Shown: positions 1 to 9,200, numbered from the stretch's first letter. The stretch: 64,000 bases of DNA from Candidatus Leptofilum proximum (GCA_016710325.1 JADJXK010000002.1:4712001-4776000), one strand, 5' to 3'. Numbers and translations are program-made. The notes: generated by a model not told the origin, from the sequence alone.

Positions 1-2
1 TC

Positions 3-458
3 TACATTTACAAGGAAGTACAAGATCGCGCTGGTGAAGGCGCATTGCTGTCTAACCTTGGTATGGTCTATAGCGATCTGGGTGACTTTGATAAAGCTCT
101 AAACTATTTTAATCAGGCATTGGACATTCATCGTGCAGTGGTGTTTCGGTCATTTGAAGCCTACACACTTCGCAGCATTGGTGCTGTTTACCGCAAACTG
201 AAGCAGCCAGACAAGGCGATGGATTACTTTAACCAGGCCTTGCCCATTTATGAAGAAGTTGGCGAGCATGAAGGAGAAAGAGTTACTCGCTGGTGGTTAG
301 CCCAGTTACACCACGCAAACGGTAATCTCCGCGAAGCTGCTACAGAAATGGCGCAAGCTGTAGAGTCGGCTGAGTTTATCAAAAGCCCAGCTGTTAAACA
401 GATGCGAGAATTCCTAACAGAGATAGAGGTAGCTCTAAAAGAACACCAAGCGCATTAG
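3..458 (+). CDS. TPR-repeat protein, C-terminal part (5' end outside window)
   Basis: The reading frame is open from the window edge, so the start lies upstream and only about 151 C-terminal residues are visible. At least two 40-residue tetratricopeptide units are clear, with the typical pattern G-x-Y-x-x-L-x-x-x-x-K-A-x-x-Y-F-x-Q-A-L (GMVYSDLGDFDKALNYF and GAVYRKLKQPDKAMDYF). A third, weaker unit (WLAQLHHANGNLREAATEM) precedes a helical tail. TPR tails of this spacing are common at the C-terminus of STAND/NB-ARC or CHAT regulators in Chloroflexota, but the effector and NTPase parts are not in view, so the full protein cannot be identified. An internal TTG at 45 could be mistaken for a start but has no convincing ribosome-binding site. 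Confidence 0.8.
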   Translation, partial: YIYKEVQDRAGEGALLSNLGMVYSDLGDFDKALNYFNQALDIHRAVVFRSFEAYTLRSIGAVYRKLKQPDKAMDYFNQALPIYEEVGEHEGERVTRWWLAQLHHANGNLREAATEMAQAVESAEFIKSPAVKQMREFLTEIEVALKEHQAH

Positions 459-712
459 ATTTTGAGGCAGCGTTGCCAATAAAGACTAAAATCAATGTTT
501 CTATGGGAACGGTGTTAATGAGTTCCTATAGACGATTTTAAGCTGATTGCCAGGATGGGCTAAATCCAAAAACGCCCATTTTCTTTACTCCTCTATTAAC
601 CACAAAATCGAAAAGATCAAACTTCAACACCCGCCAGTTAGACAACCCAGTTAACAAATCAAAGTGAAATTTGTCATTGCATTGACGACTTTCTTAACGG
701 TAAGATGGACTC

Positions 713-1285
713 ATGCTCATCGGTTATGCACGAGTCTCAACATTGGAACAAGATGTTGCCTTGCAAATAGATGCTTTGCAGAAAGCAGGTTGCGAACGCA
801 TCTTTCAAGACAAAATCAGCGGTGCTAAGTCCGATCGACCCGGTTTGCAAGACGCCCTCAACTTTGCGCGCAAAGGCGACAGCATTGTCGTGTGGCGCTT
901 GGACAGACTCGGCCGTTCCCTCAAACACCTCATCGAAACGGTGGGTCAGTTGGAAGAACAGGGCATTGGTTTCCGCAGCCTGCAAGAATCCATCGACACA
1001 ACCACCAGCGGCGGCCGTCTCATCTTTCACATCTTTGGGGCACTGGCGGAATTTGAACGTAACTTAATTCGCGAGAGAACAATCGCAGGATTAGAAGCGG
1101 CACGGGCGCGAGGGCGATTGGGTGGCAGACCCAGGAAACTGGATGCCAGGAAAACAGAACTGGCCTACCAACTATATGATGAGAAGAAATACGCTGTCAA
1201 AGAAATATGCCAGATGTTGGGTATCTCAAAACCCACGTTGTATGCCTACCTGGCGCAGCGAAACAAGAAATCTTCTAAAGGATGA
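713..1285 (+). CDS. Serine recombinase, resolvase/invertase (Pin/Tn3) family
   Basis: This 190-residue protein has the small serine recombinase layout. The catalytic domain begins with YARVST, whose Ser9 would attack DNA. It continues with the conserved segments VVWRLDRLGRS (about residues 58-68) and FHIFGALAEFERNLIRERT (about 105-123). A long helix leads to a C-terminal helix-turn-helix (ICQMLGISKPTLYAYL, about 160-176). Length fits stand-alone resolvases and invertases. No transposase, inverted repeats or res-like site are obvious beside it, so it may be the remnant of a mobile element or a stand-alone invertase. It lies upstream of the DUF7019-EAD gene, which may reflect mobility of that region. 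Confidence 0.93.
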   Translation: MLIGYARVSTLEQDVALQIDALQKAGCERIFQDKISGAKSDRPGLQDALNFARKGDSIVVWRLDRLGRSLKHLIETVGQLEEQGIGFRSLQESIDTTTSGGRLIFHIFGALAEFERNLIRERTIAGLEAARARGRLGGRPRKLDARKTELAYQLYDEKKYAVKEICQMLGISKPTLYAYLAQRNKKSSKG

Positions 1286-1319
1286 TGACCGAGGCAGATT
1301 GGACGGAATCTAAAACAAC

Positions 1320-1412
1320 CTATGAAACCGTACGGCGGCTGCCCAAGATGATGCCCACAATCAGCGATGCCAAAATAACGATAATCAGATAAACCAACGG
1401 CATGGTAATCAT
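1320..1412 (-). CDS. Putative 30-residue single-span membrane protein
   Basis: A short minus-strand frame between the recombinase and the DUF7019 gene encodes 30 residues. Almost the whole N-terminal two-thirds is hydrophobic (LVYLIIVILASLIVGIILG), followed by a short basic tail (SRRTVS) that would sit in the cytoplasm. The ATG at 1412 is preceded at a good distance by GGAGGT (1420-1425), a strong Shine-Dalgarno sequence, which is the main reason to call it. An upstream in-frame ATG at 1427 overlaps that ribosome-binding site and is less likely. I do not recognise the family. Small hydrophobic proteins of this kind can be toxin-like or sensor peptides, but nothing here shows a function. Confidence 0.45.
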   Translation of the reverse strand: MITMPLVYLIIVILASLIVGIILGSRRTVS

Positions 1413-1657
1413 GAAAGTGACCTCCATAGATAAATCTTCCGGCGAGTGTTGATAGCTTCCATACCCTAGCAATTATTTTGCCGATTCGATATAAATGAAG
1501 TCCAAGTCAAAATGTCAATCCATTAACAAAACGCCGGGTCATGTCATTCGCTGCAACACATTTTTTGTTGCATAATGGACAAGGCTCGCTTCATTAGCAA
1601 AACGCCTCTACTCCATCCACTATAAGCACGTCAAAGTCAACAGGAACAGATGCTGAC

Positions 1658-2542
1658 ATGAAATATTATCTCTACCTCTCCAAAATGAAGGTCGATATGC
1701 TCTATGATCAACTGCCTGGGCAGTATACGCATCCCGCCATTTCCGCACCGGCCGTGGGAAGGGCAGAGCTGGTTGAACTGCGGCAGAACCTCAATGAGGC
1801 GTTTAATACAACTGACTTGCGCAACCTTTGCTGGGATTTAGGGATAGATTACGAGAACCTCTCCGGTGAGAATAAACTGGATAAAACCAGAGAATTGTTA
1901 GATTATCTGGACAATCGCAGCCGCATTGCCGATCTGCTGGTTATCCTCCAAAAAGAAAGACCTAAAATTGGCTGGCCATCTTTAGCCCCGGTCAATGAAC
2001 CACCCCACAGTACGCTGTATGGAAAACTCCAATCGGTGCTAGATTACATTCATGCCAATGAATCGGTGGGCACTGTGGAGAGCCCCAATAAATTTTTCGC
2101 GGGGAAAATGGCGATGCGCTGGGGACCTGGTTCCAGCCAGAATGACCCAACTCAAATCTGGCAACACATTGCGTTTTTTGGCGGTGAAACGTCAAAAAAT
2201 ACCCTTATCGCCCTGGGTGGTTCTAAACAACATTTATTGGGTGCCGCTGAAAGTGTGGAGCAAAACCTAAATGGCATGATGGTAAACTCAACGACCGTGC
2301 AATATGTCATATCGAACTTTCTTAGCGAGGAATTGAAACCACGCAACATTGAGAGCCTACTAGAAGAGGCTCAACCGCCTTATAAAGAGGATTGGCTAAT
2401 AGATGCTCTGGCATCCACTATCTCAGAAATGTCCGGCCCGCCTCAGCAGGTCGAATTCGTGGCTAAGCGTTTGTTAGAAGGTCAGTCCGGCACAAAACGT
2501 GTCCTGCTTGGAACCCCACTCTACATTGCGCTTGATGAGTAG
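1658..2542 (+). CDS. DUF7019-family protein with an inserted effector-associated domain (EAD)
   Basis: The ends of this 294-residue protein match my recollection of the DUF7019 family: MKYYLYLSKMKVDMLYDQLP at the N-terminus, then YGKLQSVLDYI, a MRWGP segment, FFGGETSKNTLIALGGS, EFVAKRLLEG and the closing LLGTPLYIALDE (about 119-294). Between the two halves (about 37-106) lies a helical EAD of the type LCWDLGIDYENL...KERPKIGW. The same kind of domain opens the nSTAND-WD40 protein encoded at 6278-10657. EADs are known death-domain-like adaptors that link STAND NTPases to effectors in bacterial conflict systems. The biochemical role of DUF7019 is unknown to me. I infer that it is an effector or sensor recruited by homotypic EAD contact. 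Confidence 0.75.
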   Translation: MKYYLYLSKMKVDMLYDQLPGQYTHPAISAPAVGRAELVELRQNLNEAFNTTDLRNLCWDLGIDYENLSGENKLDKTRELLDYLDNRSRIADLLVILQKERPKIGWPSLAPVNEPPHSTLYGKLQSVLDYIHANESVGTVESPNKFFAGKMAMRWGPGSSQNDPTQIWQHIAFFGGETSKNTLIALGGSKQHLLGAAESVEQNLNGMMVNSTTVQYVISNFLSEELKPRNIESLLEEAQPPYKEDWLIDALASTISEMSGPPQQVEFVAKRLLEGQSGTKRVLLGTPLYIALDE

Positions 2543-2555
2543 AAAACAGCTTTTG

Positions 2556-2996
2556 TTACGAAACGTCACGATCGGACGCGGCCGCTTGTCCCAAATTCTC
2601 CAAAACCATATACGCTACATGGCGCAGTTCTGGCCAAAACCAATCATGGATAAAGTGATTGCGCATTGTTTCGGCAATTTCCTGACGGTGCTCAGGGGAT
2701 AATTGAGCGACGTCCTCCTCATCTAAGTTTGCCTGAATCAAATCCTCTTCAGCTATTTCAAATCGGGGATAGGCAACGGGGAACTCGTTTGGTCTTACCG
2801 GCCACTGCTGGGTCATCGCATAGCGGAAATACGGCCGTAATGGCCCACTCATCACTGAACTAGCCAACTGCAATACCAGCGCCACCTGATGAGCATCTGG
2901 CAACTCCTGCCATAAGGCTTTTATCTGGGCACTTTCTGCCTCAAAAGGGGGTGATATCTGTCCGGGTAAATCAATGTCGTCTTGTTCAACTGGCAT
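2556..2996 (-). CDS. Hypothetical protein (146 aa)
   Basis: An acidic, soluble 146-residue protein with no signal peptide or membrane segment. I do not recognise the family. Visible features are a helical centre (LWQELPDAHQVALVLQLASS, about 29-48) and Trp/Tyr-rich patches (PLRPYFRYAMTQQWP and HDWFWPELRHVAYMVLENLG). It converges with the DUF7019 gene, whose stop is only 13 bp away, leaving no room for a separate terminator. It is read in the same direction as the 87-residue gene that ends at 3074. The coding case rests on frame length and plausible protein composition. Confidence 0.6.
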   Translation of the reverse strand: MPVEQDDIDLPGQISPPFEAESAQIKALWQELPDAHQVALVLQLASSVMSGPLRPYFRYAMTQQWPVRPNEFPVAYPRFEIAEEDLIQANLDEEDVAQLSPEHRQEIAETMRNHFIHDWFWPELRHVAYMVLENLGQAAASDRDVS

Positions 2997-3073
2997 ATAC
3001 CTTCACAGTAGCAAAAACAGGCAACCAGAACAATCCCGAACTTTTGTGTAGCACAACGAATTAGAATTGGTCG

Positions 3074-3337
3074 CTACATCTCCCCCGCCAGTGACTGCCT
3101 TAAGAGATAAAGCATATTCACCAGAAATTGCTCTGCCCCTTCCTTCTTAATTGCCTGGCTGGCAGCCGCCACCCACTCTTCATCAGGAATCAGCTGCGGG
3201 AACGGCCCGACACCCGCGTAGATGGGATTACACACCATGCCCAGAATGTCAGCAGCGGTAAACTCCCCGGTCTGGTCGGCGGTACGAAAAGTGGCATTGG
3301 GTTTAGGCAACTTCCCCTTACTTGGTTTCTTCGACAT
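3074..3337 (-). CDS. Hypothetical protein (87 aa)
   Basis: A small protein with a basic, low-complexity N-terminus (MSKKPSKGKLPKPNATF) and a compact C-terminal part containing MVCNPIYAGVGPFPQLI, DEEWVAAASQAI and EQFLVNMLYLLRQSL. Proteins of this pattern occur as unnamed short ORFs in Chloroflexota and cyanobacteria, but I know of no function. The NPIYAG string resembles a segment of large serine recombinases. The rest does not, and I regard that as chance. It is divergent from the 3463-4343 gene pair and shares a 125-bp promoter region with it. Confidence 0.6.
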   Translation of the reverse strand: MSKKPSKGKLPKPNATFRTADQTGEFTAADILGMVCNPIYAGVGPFPQLIPDEEWVAAASQAIKKEGAEQFLVNMLYLLRQSLAGEM

Positions 3338-3462
3338 ACAACACTCCTGTTATCCTTTTGGCTTGCTTTTACGCCTTCCTATTATATAGATGGTCGCCAG
3401 ATCCTCTAAAAACCGCCTCTTGCTTTCCCGGCATCGCCAATGGTATCTTGCAGCCACTCCCT

Positions 3463-3822
3463 ATGAAGCCAGAAGCCAATCAAATACCAGAGTGGGCCAT
3501 CCAGGAGCGTGCGCAAGATCACGCCTGGATTGGCGAAAATATGCGCCTCTTTTGGGAAACGGCCGTTCAAGGAGCCAGGCTCATCGGTCGCGGAGCCATT
3601 GTGGTGGACGTCACTGGCCGTCCGATGGGGACGGGGAACCTGTTCAGCTACTTCAGTCAGGCCGAAGTGGTGCGGTTCCAGAATGAGCAAATTGACCGAT
3701 TTGTACAGGAGTACCTTCCAGCTGAAGAACCTATCATAGCCCTACTCAAGCCAGAACAGCGGGTGAGTTCGTATCGCATACGTCCGTTATTAAACAACAA
3801 TCTGCCCACTGACTTACCATGA
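3463..3822 (+). CDS. Hypothetical protein (119 aa), first gene of a pair
   Basis: I place the start at the ATG at 3463 (MKPEANQIPEWAIQERAQD). The longer frame reaching back to 3322 would overlap the divergent gene and add a non-conserved hydrophobic stretch. The protein is soluble, with an N-terminal Trp-rich part (AWIGENMRLFWETA) and a middle segment GRGAIVVDVTGRPMGTGNLF followed by a helical tail. I recall similar unnamed proteins from Chloroflexota. The stop overlaps the next start by 4 bp (ATGA), so the two are almost certainly translated together from one transcript. Confidence 0.65.
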   Translation: MKPEANQIPEWAIQERAQDHAWIGENMRLFWETAVQGARLIGRGAIVVDVTGRPMGTGNLFSYFSQAEVVRFQNEQIDRFVQEYLPAEEPIIALLKPEQRVSSYRIRPLLNNNLPTDLP

Positions 3823-4343
3823 AGGAAACCGAATATCCACACCACCAGCCGCCAGGCGTCGAACTACCAGCCGCCGTTAAAGAGCTCTTTGCCGAAACCG
3901 GCTACGGCTGTCTGGCGCTGGAATGTGACCAGGGCATCATCCACGTGTGCCATGCCGCTGACCAGGATATTGCCAGCTTTGCCGAAGCACCTCTCTTGTC
4001 CCAATGGCAGCTGATCAAAATGCCCACCGCTCCCCTGCTCCGGCTAGAATTTCGCATCTTGGACAACCCTACCAATCCCTACAAGTTTGAATCCTTTCTC
4101 AACATCGCCGAACCTGACCAGGCCGCTGTGGCAGACGCGCTGGTAAGACAAGATCATTTTACCCTTGCCTTCTTTGGCGACGACTTAACGTACCAATACA
4201 GCAAATTAGACGCGCATGAAGCGGTGCAGCGCCAGGCGTTGGCCTATTTGGTTGATGAGGCGATGACCTATTGGCAAGCCTTGCCACCTAACCAACGCGA
4301 TTTCGATTTTGCCAAAGCGGCCTTCATGTTTCGCTTTATCTGA
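3819..4343 (+). CDS. Hypothetical protein (174 aa), second gene of a pair
   Basis: This 174-residue soluble protein overlaps the preceding gene by 4 bp. It contains mixed alpha/beta sequence with no signal peptide: a beta-rich N-terminal half (GYGCLALECDQGIIHVCHAAD, LLRLEFRILDNPTNPYKF) and a helical C-terminal half (VQRQALAYLVDEAMTYWQAL). The closing segment with aromatic residues ends FKF-like in FMFRFI. The family is not known to me. Tight coupling suggests that it acts with the 119-residue partner. The radC frame starts about 18 bp downstream, so all three may form one operon. Confidence 0.65.
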   Translation: MKETEYPHHQPPGVELPAAVKELFAETGYGCLALECDQGIIHVCHAADQDIASFAEAPLLSQWQLIKMPTAPLLRLEFRILDNPTNPYKFESFLNIAEPDQAAVADALVRQDHFTLAFFGDDLTYQYSKLDAHEAVQRQALAYLVDEAMTYWQALPPNQRDFDFAKAAFMFRFI

Positions 4344-4361
4344 TAGCAACAAAGGATACCC

Positions 4362-5090
4362 CTGACCGAATACGAACCATCGACCAGAAAAATATTACGC
4401 CTGCATGACCTGCCCACCAACGAGCAGCCACGCGAACGACTGCGCCAGGTGGGAGAACGTGCCCTATCCACCACAGAGCTCCTGGCTCTAGTGCTTGGCT
4501 CTGGCAACGCCAGCGATAATGTGCTCTCGGTGGCCCAATATTTGCTGGCGGAAGTTAACGGCTTGCCTGGCCTTTCCCGTGCTTCATTGGCCGAGCTGAA
4601 AACTATCCGGGGCATCGGCGATGCTAAAGCCAGTCGCCTGAAAGCCTCGTTGGAGTTAGGTCGTCGGTTACTGCTAACAGCGCGGCAGGAACGGCCGTAT
4701 ATAACCTCTCCGGGCGATGCAGCAAACCTGCTGATGCCCGACATGATGCATTTAGAGCAAGAGCATCTCCGGCTTGTCCTGCTTGACACCCGCAATCGCC
4801 TTCTCGGCACGCCCACCATCTACGTCGGCAGTTTGAATACTTCGGTCATTCGCATCGGGGAGCTATTTCGGGCTGCGCTGCGGGAAAATGCGGCTGCTTT
4901 TATTATTGCGCATAACCATCCCTCCAGCGACCCGTCCCCTTCACCTGAAGATATTGCCGTGACGCGCAAAATAGTCGAGGCTGGCCAATTGATGAGTGTG
5001 GAGGTTATCGATCACATTATTATTGGGCAGAACTGCTTTGTTTCTTTACGGGAGAGAGGATACGGTTTTGACCAAAAAATTTTTCCTTGA
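4362..5090 (+). CDS. radC: RadC-family JAMM-motif protein
   Basis: RadC proteins pair an N-terminal helix-hairpin-helix DNA-binding part with a C-terminal JAMM metalloprotease-like domain. Here the helix-hairpin-helix is seen in LAELKTIRGIGDAKASRLKA. The JAMM motif is intact (HNHPSSDPSPSPEDI), with the preceding EHLRLVLLDTRNRLLG. The first in-frame ATG/GTG/TTG is GTG 4449, but the conserved RadC N-terminus (LHDLPTNEQPRERLRQVGE) is encoded upstream in the same open frame. No standard start lies between the in-frame stop at 4344 and GTG 4449. I therefore propose CTG 4362, preceded by AAAGGA, as a non-standard start; the alternative is 4449. The true cellular role of RadC is unclear, but it is often linked to mobile-element recombination. 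Confidence 0.85.
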   Translation: MTEYEPSTRKILRLHDLPTNEQPRERLRQVGERALSTTELLALVLGSGNASDNVLSVAQYLLAEVNGLPGLSRASLAELKTIRGIGDAKASRLKASLELGRRLLLTARQERPYITSPGDAANLLMPDMMHLEQEHLRLVLLDTRNRLLGTPTIYVGSLNTSVIRIGELFRAALRENAAAFIIAHNHPSSDPSPSPEDIAVTRKIVEAGQLMSVEVIDHIIIGQNCFVSLRERGYGFDQKIFP

Positions 5091-5173
5091 AGGCAATTCG
5101 CATCAATAATTTTGGTTCCTGCTATAGTTGTAGCCAAACCCTTACCTGATTCATATCCCCGAGGAGTGTTGTG

Positions 5174-5584
5174 ATGGATGTCCAAAAGGCACAAGAATTT
5201 TTGCAGAATAATCATCGTGGTGTGTTAACCACCTACTGGCAGGATGGCAGCTTGCAAATGTCCCCTATTATTATCGGCGTTAACGCCGACGGGGTGGGGA
5301 TCATCAGCTCTCGCGAAACAGCCTACAAAGTAAAGAACTTACGCCGCGATCCTCGTGCTTCCGTTTGCGTATTTGTCGATAAATTCTATGGCGAATGGAT
5401 ACAGATTGACGGCACGGCTGAAATCCTGTCGCTACCTGAGGCGATGGAACCGCTGGTAGATTTTTATAAACGGGTGGTGGGTGAACATCCCGATTGGGAA
5501 GATTACCGCCAGGCAATGGTGCGCGAGAAACGGGTGCTCACCCACATTACCATTGAGCAGGTTGGCCCGGATAAATATGGCTGA
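5174..5584 (+). CDS. PPOX-class (F420/FMN-binding) split-barrel flavoprotein
   Basis: A 136-residue split beta-barrel protein of the pyridoxamine-5'-phosphate-oxidase-like, F420-dependent class. Typical segments are the N-terminal helix and first strand (FLQNNHRGVLTTYWQDGS), SPIIIGVNADGVGIISSRETAYKVKNLRRDPRASVCV, and the dimer-interface region GEWIQIDGTAEILSLPEA. Such enzymes reduce small molecules or biliverdin with F420H2 or FMN. Here the cofactor is inferred from the family and the substrate is unknown. ATG 5174 is preferred over the in-frame GTG 5171 because GAGGAG at 5161-5166 is then 7 nt away. It is monocistronic by spacing. Confidence 0.85.
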   Translation: MDVQKAQEFLQNNHRGVLTTYWQDGSLQMSPIIIGVNADGVGIISSRETAYKVKNLRRDPRASVCVFVDKFYGEWIQIDGTAEILSLPEAMEPLVDFYKRVVGEHPDWEDYRQAMVREKRVLTHITIEQVGPDKYG

Positions 5585-5635
5585 GTTAAAGGGTAAAGGG
5601 GCGGCTTTCAAGGCTGATAAACAGGTATAAGACTC

Positions 5636-6181
5636 ATGCGAATAGGGTACAAAATCCTTCTTGTGGTCGGCGTTGTTTTTTCTTTGGTTTTTATGGTGGG
5701 CCTGGTTTGGTATGTTGGCGCCTGCCGGGTCGATGAAGATCGGCAAACCCTCATCCCGCAGAACGCCAGCGTTGTTATCACCCTGGAACGGACCATTTGC
5801 TTTGGCGATTGCCCGTCCTACAGGTTGGAAATTCATGATGACGGCCGAGTGCTTTACGAGGGTGCCAAGCATGTAAGACAGGCCGGTCAACACAGCGCGC
5901 AGATAAGCCAAGCAGATGTTCAACGACTTATCGCGGGGTTTGAGGATCTGAACTATTATGCGCTGGTGGCCGATTATCACCGGGCAGCCAATCCCCTTTG
6001 CGTTCGCGATGACTATGAATGGCGGCGCCACGCGCCGGATGTCATCACCTCCCTCAGCGTCAATGGCCAACGAACGGAGATCACTCATTATCACGGTCTA
6101 CTCAATGCCCCGGAAGAACTCTATGCCTTAGAAGACCTCATCGACGAAGTAGCAAATTCAGAGCAATGGGTGAAGCGATAA
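5636..6181 (+). CDS. Membrane-anchored DUF6438 protein
   Basis: An N-terminal transmembrane segment (about residues 6-26, ILLVVGVVFSLVFMVGLVWY) anchors an extracytoplasmic domain. That domain begins ITLERTICFGDCPSYRLEIH and continues with a DGRVLYEG turn, the hallmark of DUF6438. The Cys pair in CFGDC could form a disulphide or bind a metal outside the cell. A further Cys lies at the TM boundary (VGACRVD), which could be an alternative lipid-attachment point, although the preceding residues are not a clear lipobox. No function is known. It is followed by the convergent nSTAND-WD40 gene about 100 bp away. Confidence 0.8.
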   Translation: MRIGYKILLVVGVVFSLVFMVGLVWYVGACRVDEDRQTLIPQNASVVITLERTICFGDCPSYRLEIHDDGRVLYEGAKHVRQAGQHSAQISQADVQRLIAGFEDLNYYALVADYHRAANPLCVRDDYEWRRHAPDVITSLSVNGQRTEITHYHGLLNAPEELYALEDLIDEVANSEQWVKR

Positions 6182-6277
6182 CCCTGGCAGGAAATCAATG
6201 TCGCACAGAACCAGCAAACGGTCGCCTATGGAGGAGCTAATGTCGGCAGCTGTCCGTCAACCGGGAAGAACGGCTCC

Positions 6278-9200
6278 TTATTGACCTTGCGGGACGGTGG
6301 GATGTGCTGGCCACTGGCTGCACGTTGGCTCATAGGGCTGGCCTGGGAAATAAAGCTGCCACTCCTCCCAGGTGAAATTGCGGGTGGTGTATTGGCAAGC
6401 GAGTTCGGCGAGTTCCATAGTGAAAGTGTAATTAGCTCGGACTAACCCATTAGCTGTTCCCAGTAAAATACGGCTTTCGTCCCGATTCCAGCGGGCGAAC
6501 GTCACGCCACTGCCATCACCGAGTAGGGTGAATAACCTTTCCCCTGTTGCTGCATCCCAGACTTTGACCGAGCCATCGTTGCTCCAGGTGAGAATGCGAT
6601 CATCCGTACTATTCCAGGCCGCGCCTTCAACCGAATCCTCATGGGTCATAATGAACAAGGGCTGGTCCGAGTCGGCCACATTCCAGACTTTGGCTGAGCC
6701 ATCTCCGCTCCAAGTGAGAATACGATCCTCCGCACCATTCCAAGCCGCCCCATTGACCCATTCATCATGGATCAAGGTAAATAAAGGCGCGTCAGGGTTG
6801 CTTACATCCCATAGTTTCGCCGTGCCATCTATGCTCCAAGTGAGAACGTGATCTTCTGCCTCATCAAAAACTGCTCCCCAAATCCAAGTACCATGCGTCA
6901 ATGTAAACAAGGGTTGGTTTGGGTTTTCCAACCCCAAAAGCTTTGCTGTGCCATCCCTGCTCCAGACAAGGATGTGGTCTTTCGCTTTATTCAAGACCGC
7001 GCCGTGGACCGAACCCTCAAGGGTCAAAGTAGACGAGGGCTGCTCCAGGTCGGTCACATCCCAGACATAGATCCTTCCATCCCGACTCCAGGTGAGGATG
7101 CGGTCTTTCGCTTCATTCAAGGCTGCGCCATAAAAATTCTGCTCACTTTTCAAGGTAAACAAGGGCTTCTCCGGGTCGGCCATATCCCAGAATTTGATCT
7201 GGTCGTCTAGGTTTACCGTAATGATGAGGTTTTCCTCCCCAATCCAGGCCGGGAAACTGTACCTAAATCCGGGTTCCATTTTTAATAGGGGCTGCTCCGA
7301 GTCGGCCACATCCCAGACCCTGGCCGTGCCATCGTCGCTCCAGGTGAAAATGCGGTCTTCCGCCTCATTCCAGGTAGCACCAACGACCCGATTTTGATGT
7401 GTTAAAGTCAACAAGTGCTGGTACGGGTCGGTCACCTCCCAGACTTTGGCCGACCCAACAATGCAACTAGAACCAGAATCATTGACCACATCACATCCCC
7501 AGGTGAGGATATGATCTTCTGCGCCATTCCAACCCGCACCAAAAACCCAACCCCCATGAGTCAAAGTAAACAAAGGCTGGTCCGGATCGGCCGCATCCCA
7601 GACTTTGGCTGTGCCATCATCGCTCCAAGTGAGGATATGGTCTTCGGCTCCGTTCCAGGCCGCGCCATCGACCCAATCCTCATGGGTCAAGGTAAACAAA
7701 GGTTTGTCCGGATCGGCCACATCCCAAACTTTGGCTGTGCCGTCACCGCTCCAAGTGAGAATATGGTCTTCGGCTCCGTTCCAGGCCGCGCCATCGACCC
7801 AATCCTCATGGGTCAAGGTAAACAAAGGTTTGTCCGGATCGGCCACATCCCAAACTTTGGCTTTGCCGTCACCGCTCCAGGTAAGGATATGGTCTTCGGC
7901 GTCATTCCAAACTGCTCCAGAAACGAAACCTCCATGAGTTAATATTACAAGAGGCTCATCTGGATCATCCACATCCCAAAGCTTCGCTGAGCCAACAACG
8001 CAACTTGCATTATCGGGAGGCGCATCAATATCATCACATCCCCAGGTAAGGATTTGATCTTCTGCTCCATTCCAGGCCGCACCAAAAACCCAACTTCCAT
8101 GGGTCAAAATAAACAAAGGTTGGTTCGGATTATTTACATCCCAAATCATGGCTGTGCCATCCTGACTCCAGGTAAGGATGCGATCCTCCGTCCTGTTCCA
8201 GGCCGCACCAAAAACCCAACCCCCATGAGCCATGGTGAACAAAGGCTGATCCGAGTCACCTACATCCCAGACTTTAGCAGTGCCATCGTTGCTCCAGGTG
8301 AGAATGCGATCTTCCGCTCCGTTCCAGACAGCACCTTGAATTAAAGCCTCATGGGTTAACGTAAACAAGGGCTGGTCCGTATGATTTATATCCCAGACCT
8401 TCACCGTGCCATCACTGCCACTGGTAAATATGCGATCTTCCGCTCTGTTCCAGGTAGCTCCAAAAACCCATTCCCCGTGAGTCAAAGTAATCATGGGCCG
8501 GTATTGGTCACCCACACCCCAGACCTTCGCCGTGCCATCACTGCTATTGGTGAGGATACGGTCTTCAGCCGTATTCCAGATCGCATCCAAGACCCTTTCT
8601 GCATGGGTCATATTGCCTATAGGTTTGGCCATTCCCGGAAGTTGTTGATTGAGGGCGTCCATTGCCAATGCGGTCTCGGCCGTTTTCCCAGCGGCAATAG
8701 CCAATAATAACGCCTCCATAGGGTCTTGTTCTCTTACTGTTTGCCAACTTACCACCAAGGCTTGCGAACGGGCAATTTTGGCTTGAGCAATAGCTTCGGC
8801 TTCATTGTCCAACGCTGACTGTCTTTGAATGAGGGCAAAAATTGTAGCTATCAGGGCAAGAACCAATAAAACGGACAAACCAGCAACCGCGCGACGCACG
8901 GCCGTTGTCCTTCTTTCCTGAGCTTCGAGCTCGTTTTGTTTGGCTTCGGCGAGTACCTGAACGGCTTCCAGTTCTCGCTGGCGTTGTGCTTCTCTTTTGG
9001 CGGCGCGACCCTCTTCTTCCTGGATGGCGGCTTCGATAAAGTTTTGTTCGTCTTGGTTCAATTCTTCTTTATGTTCGGCCGTTTGCTCCCTTACCTGGGC
9101 CAACTTCCCTCCACGGTAAAGCAAACTCGTATCACGTTTGGCCGCCAGCCACTCCCTGGCATCCCGGCTCAGGCGGCGCTGAAAGCGGAGCCATTCGCGA

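Noticed and set aside
3074..3337. Remnant of a large serine recombinase, suggested by NPIYAG
   Set aside because: Only the short NPIYAG string fits. The surrounding sequence and length do not match the recombinase domain.
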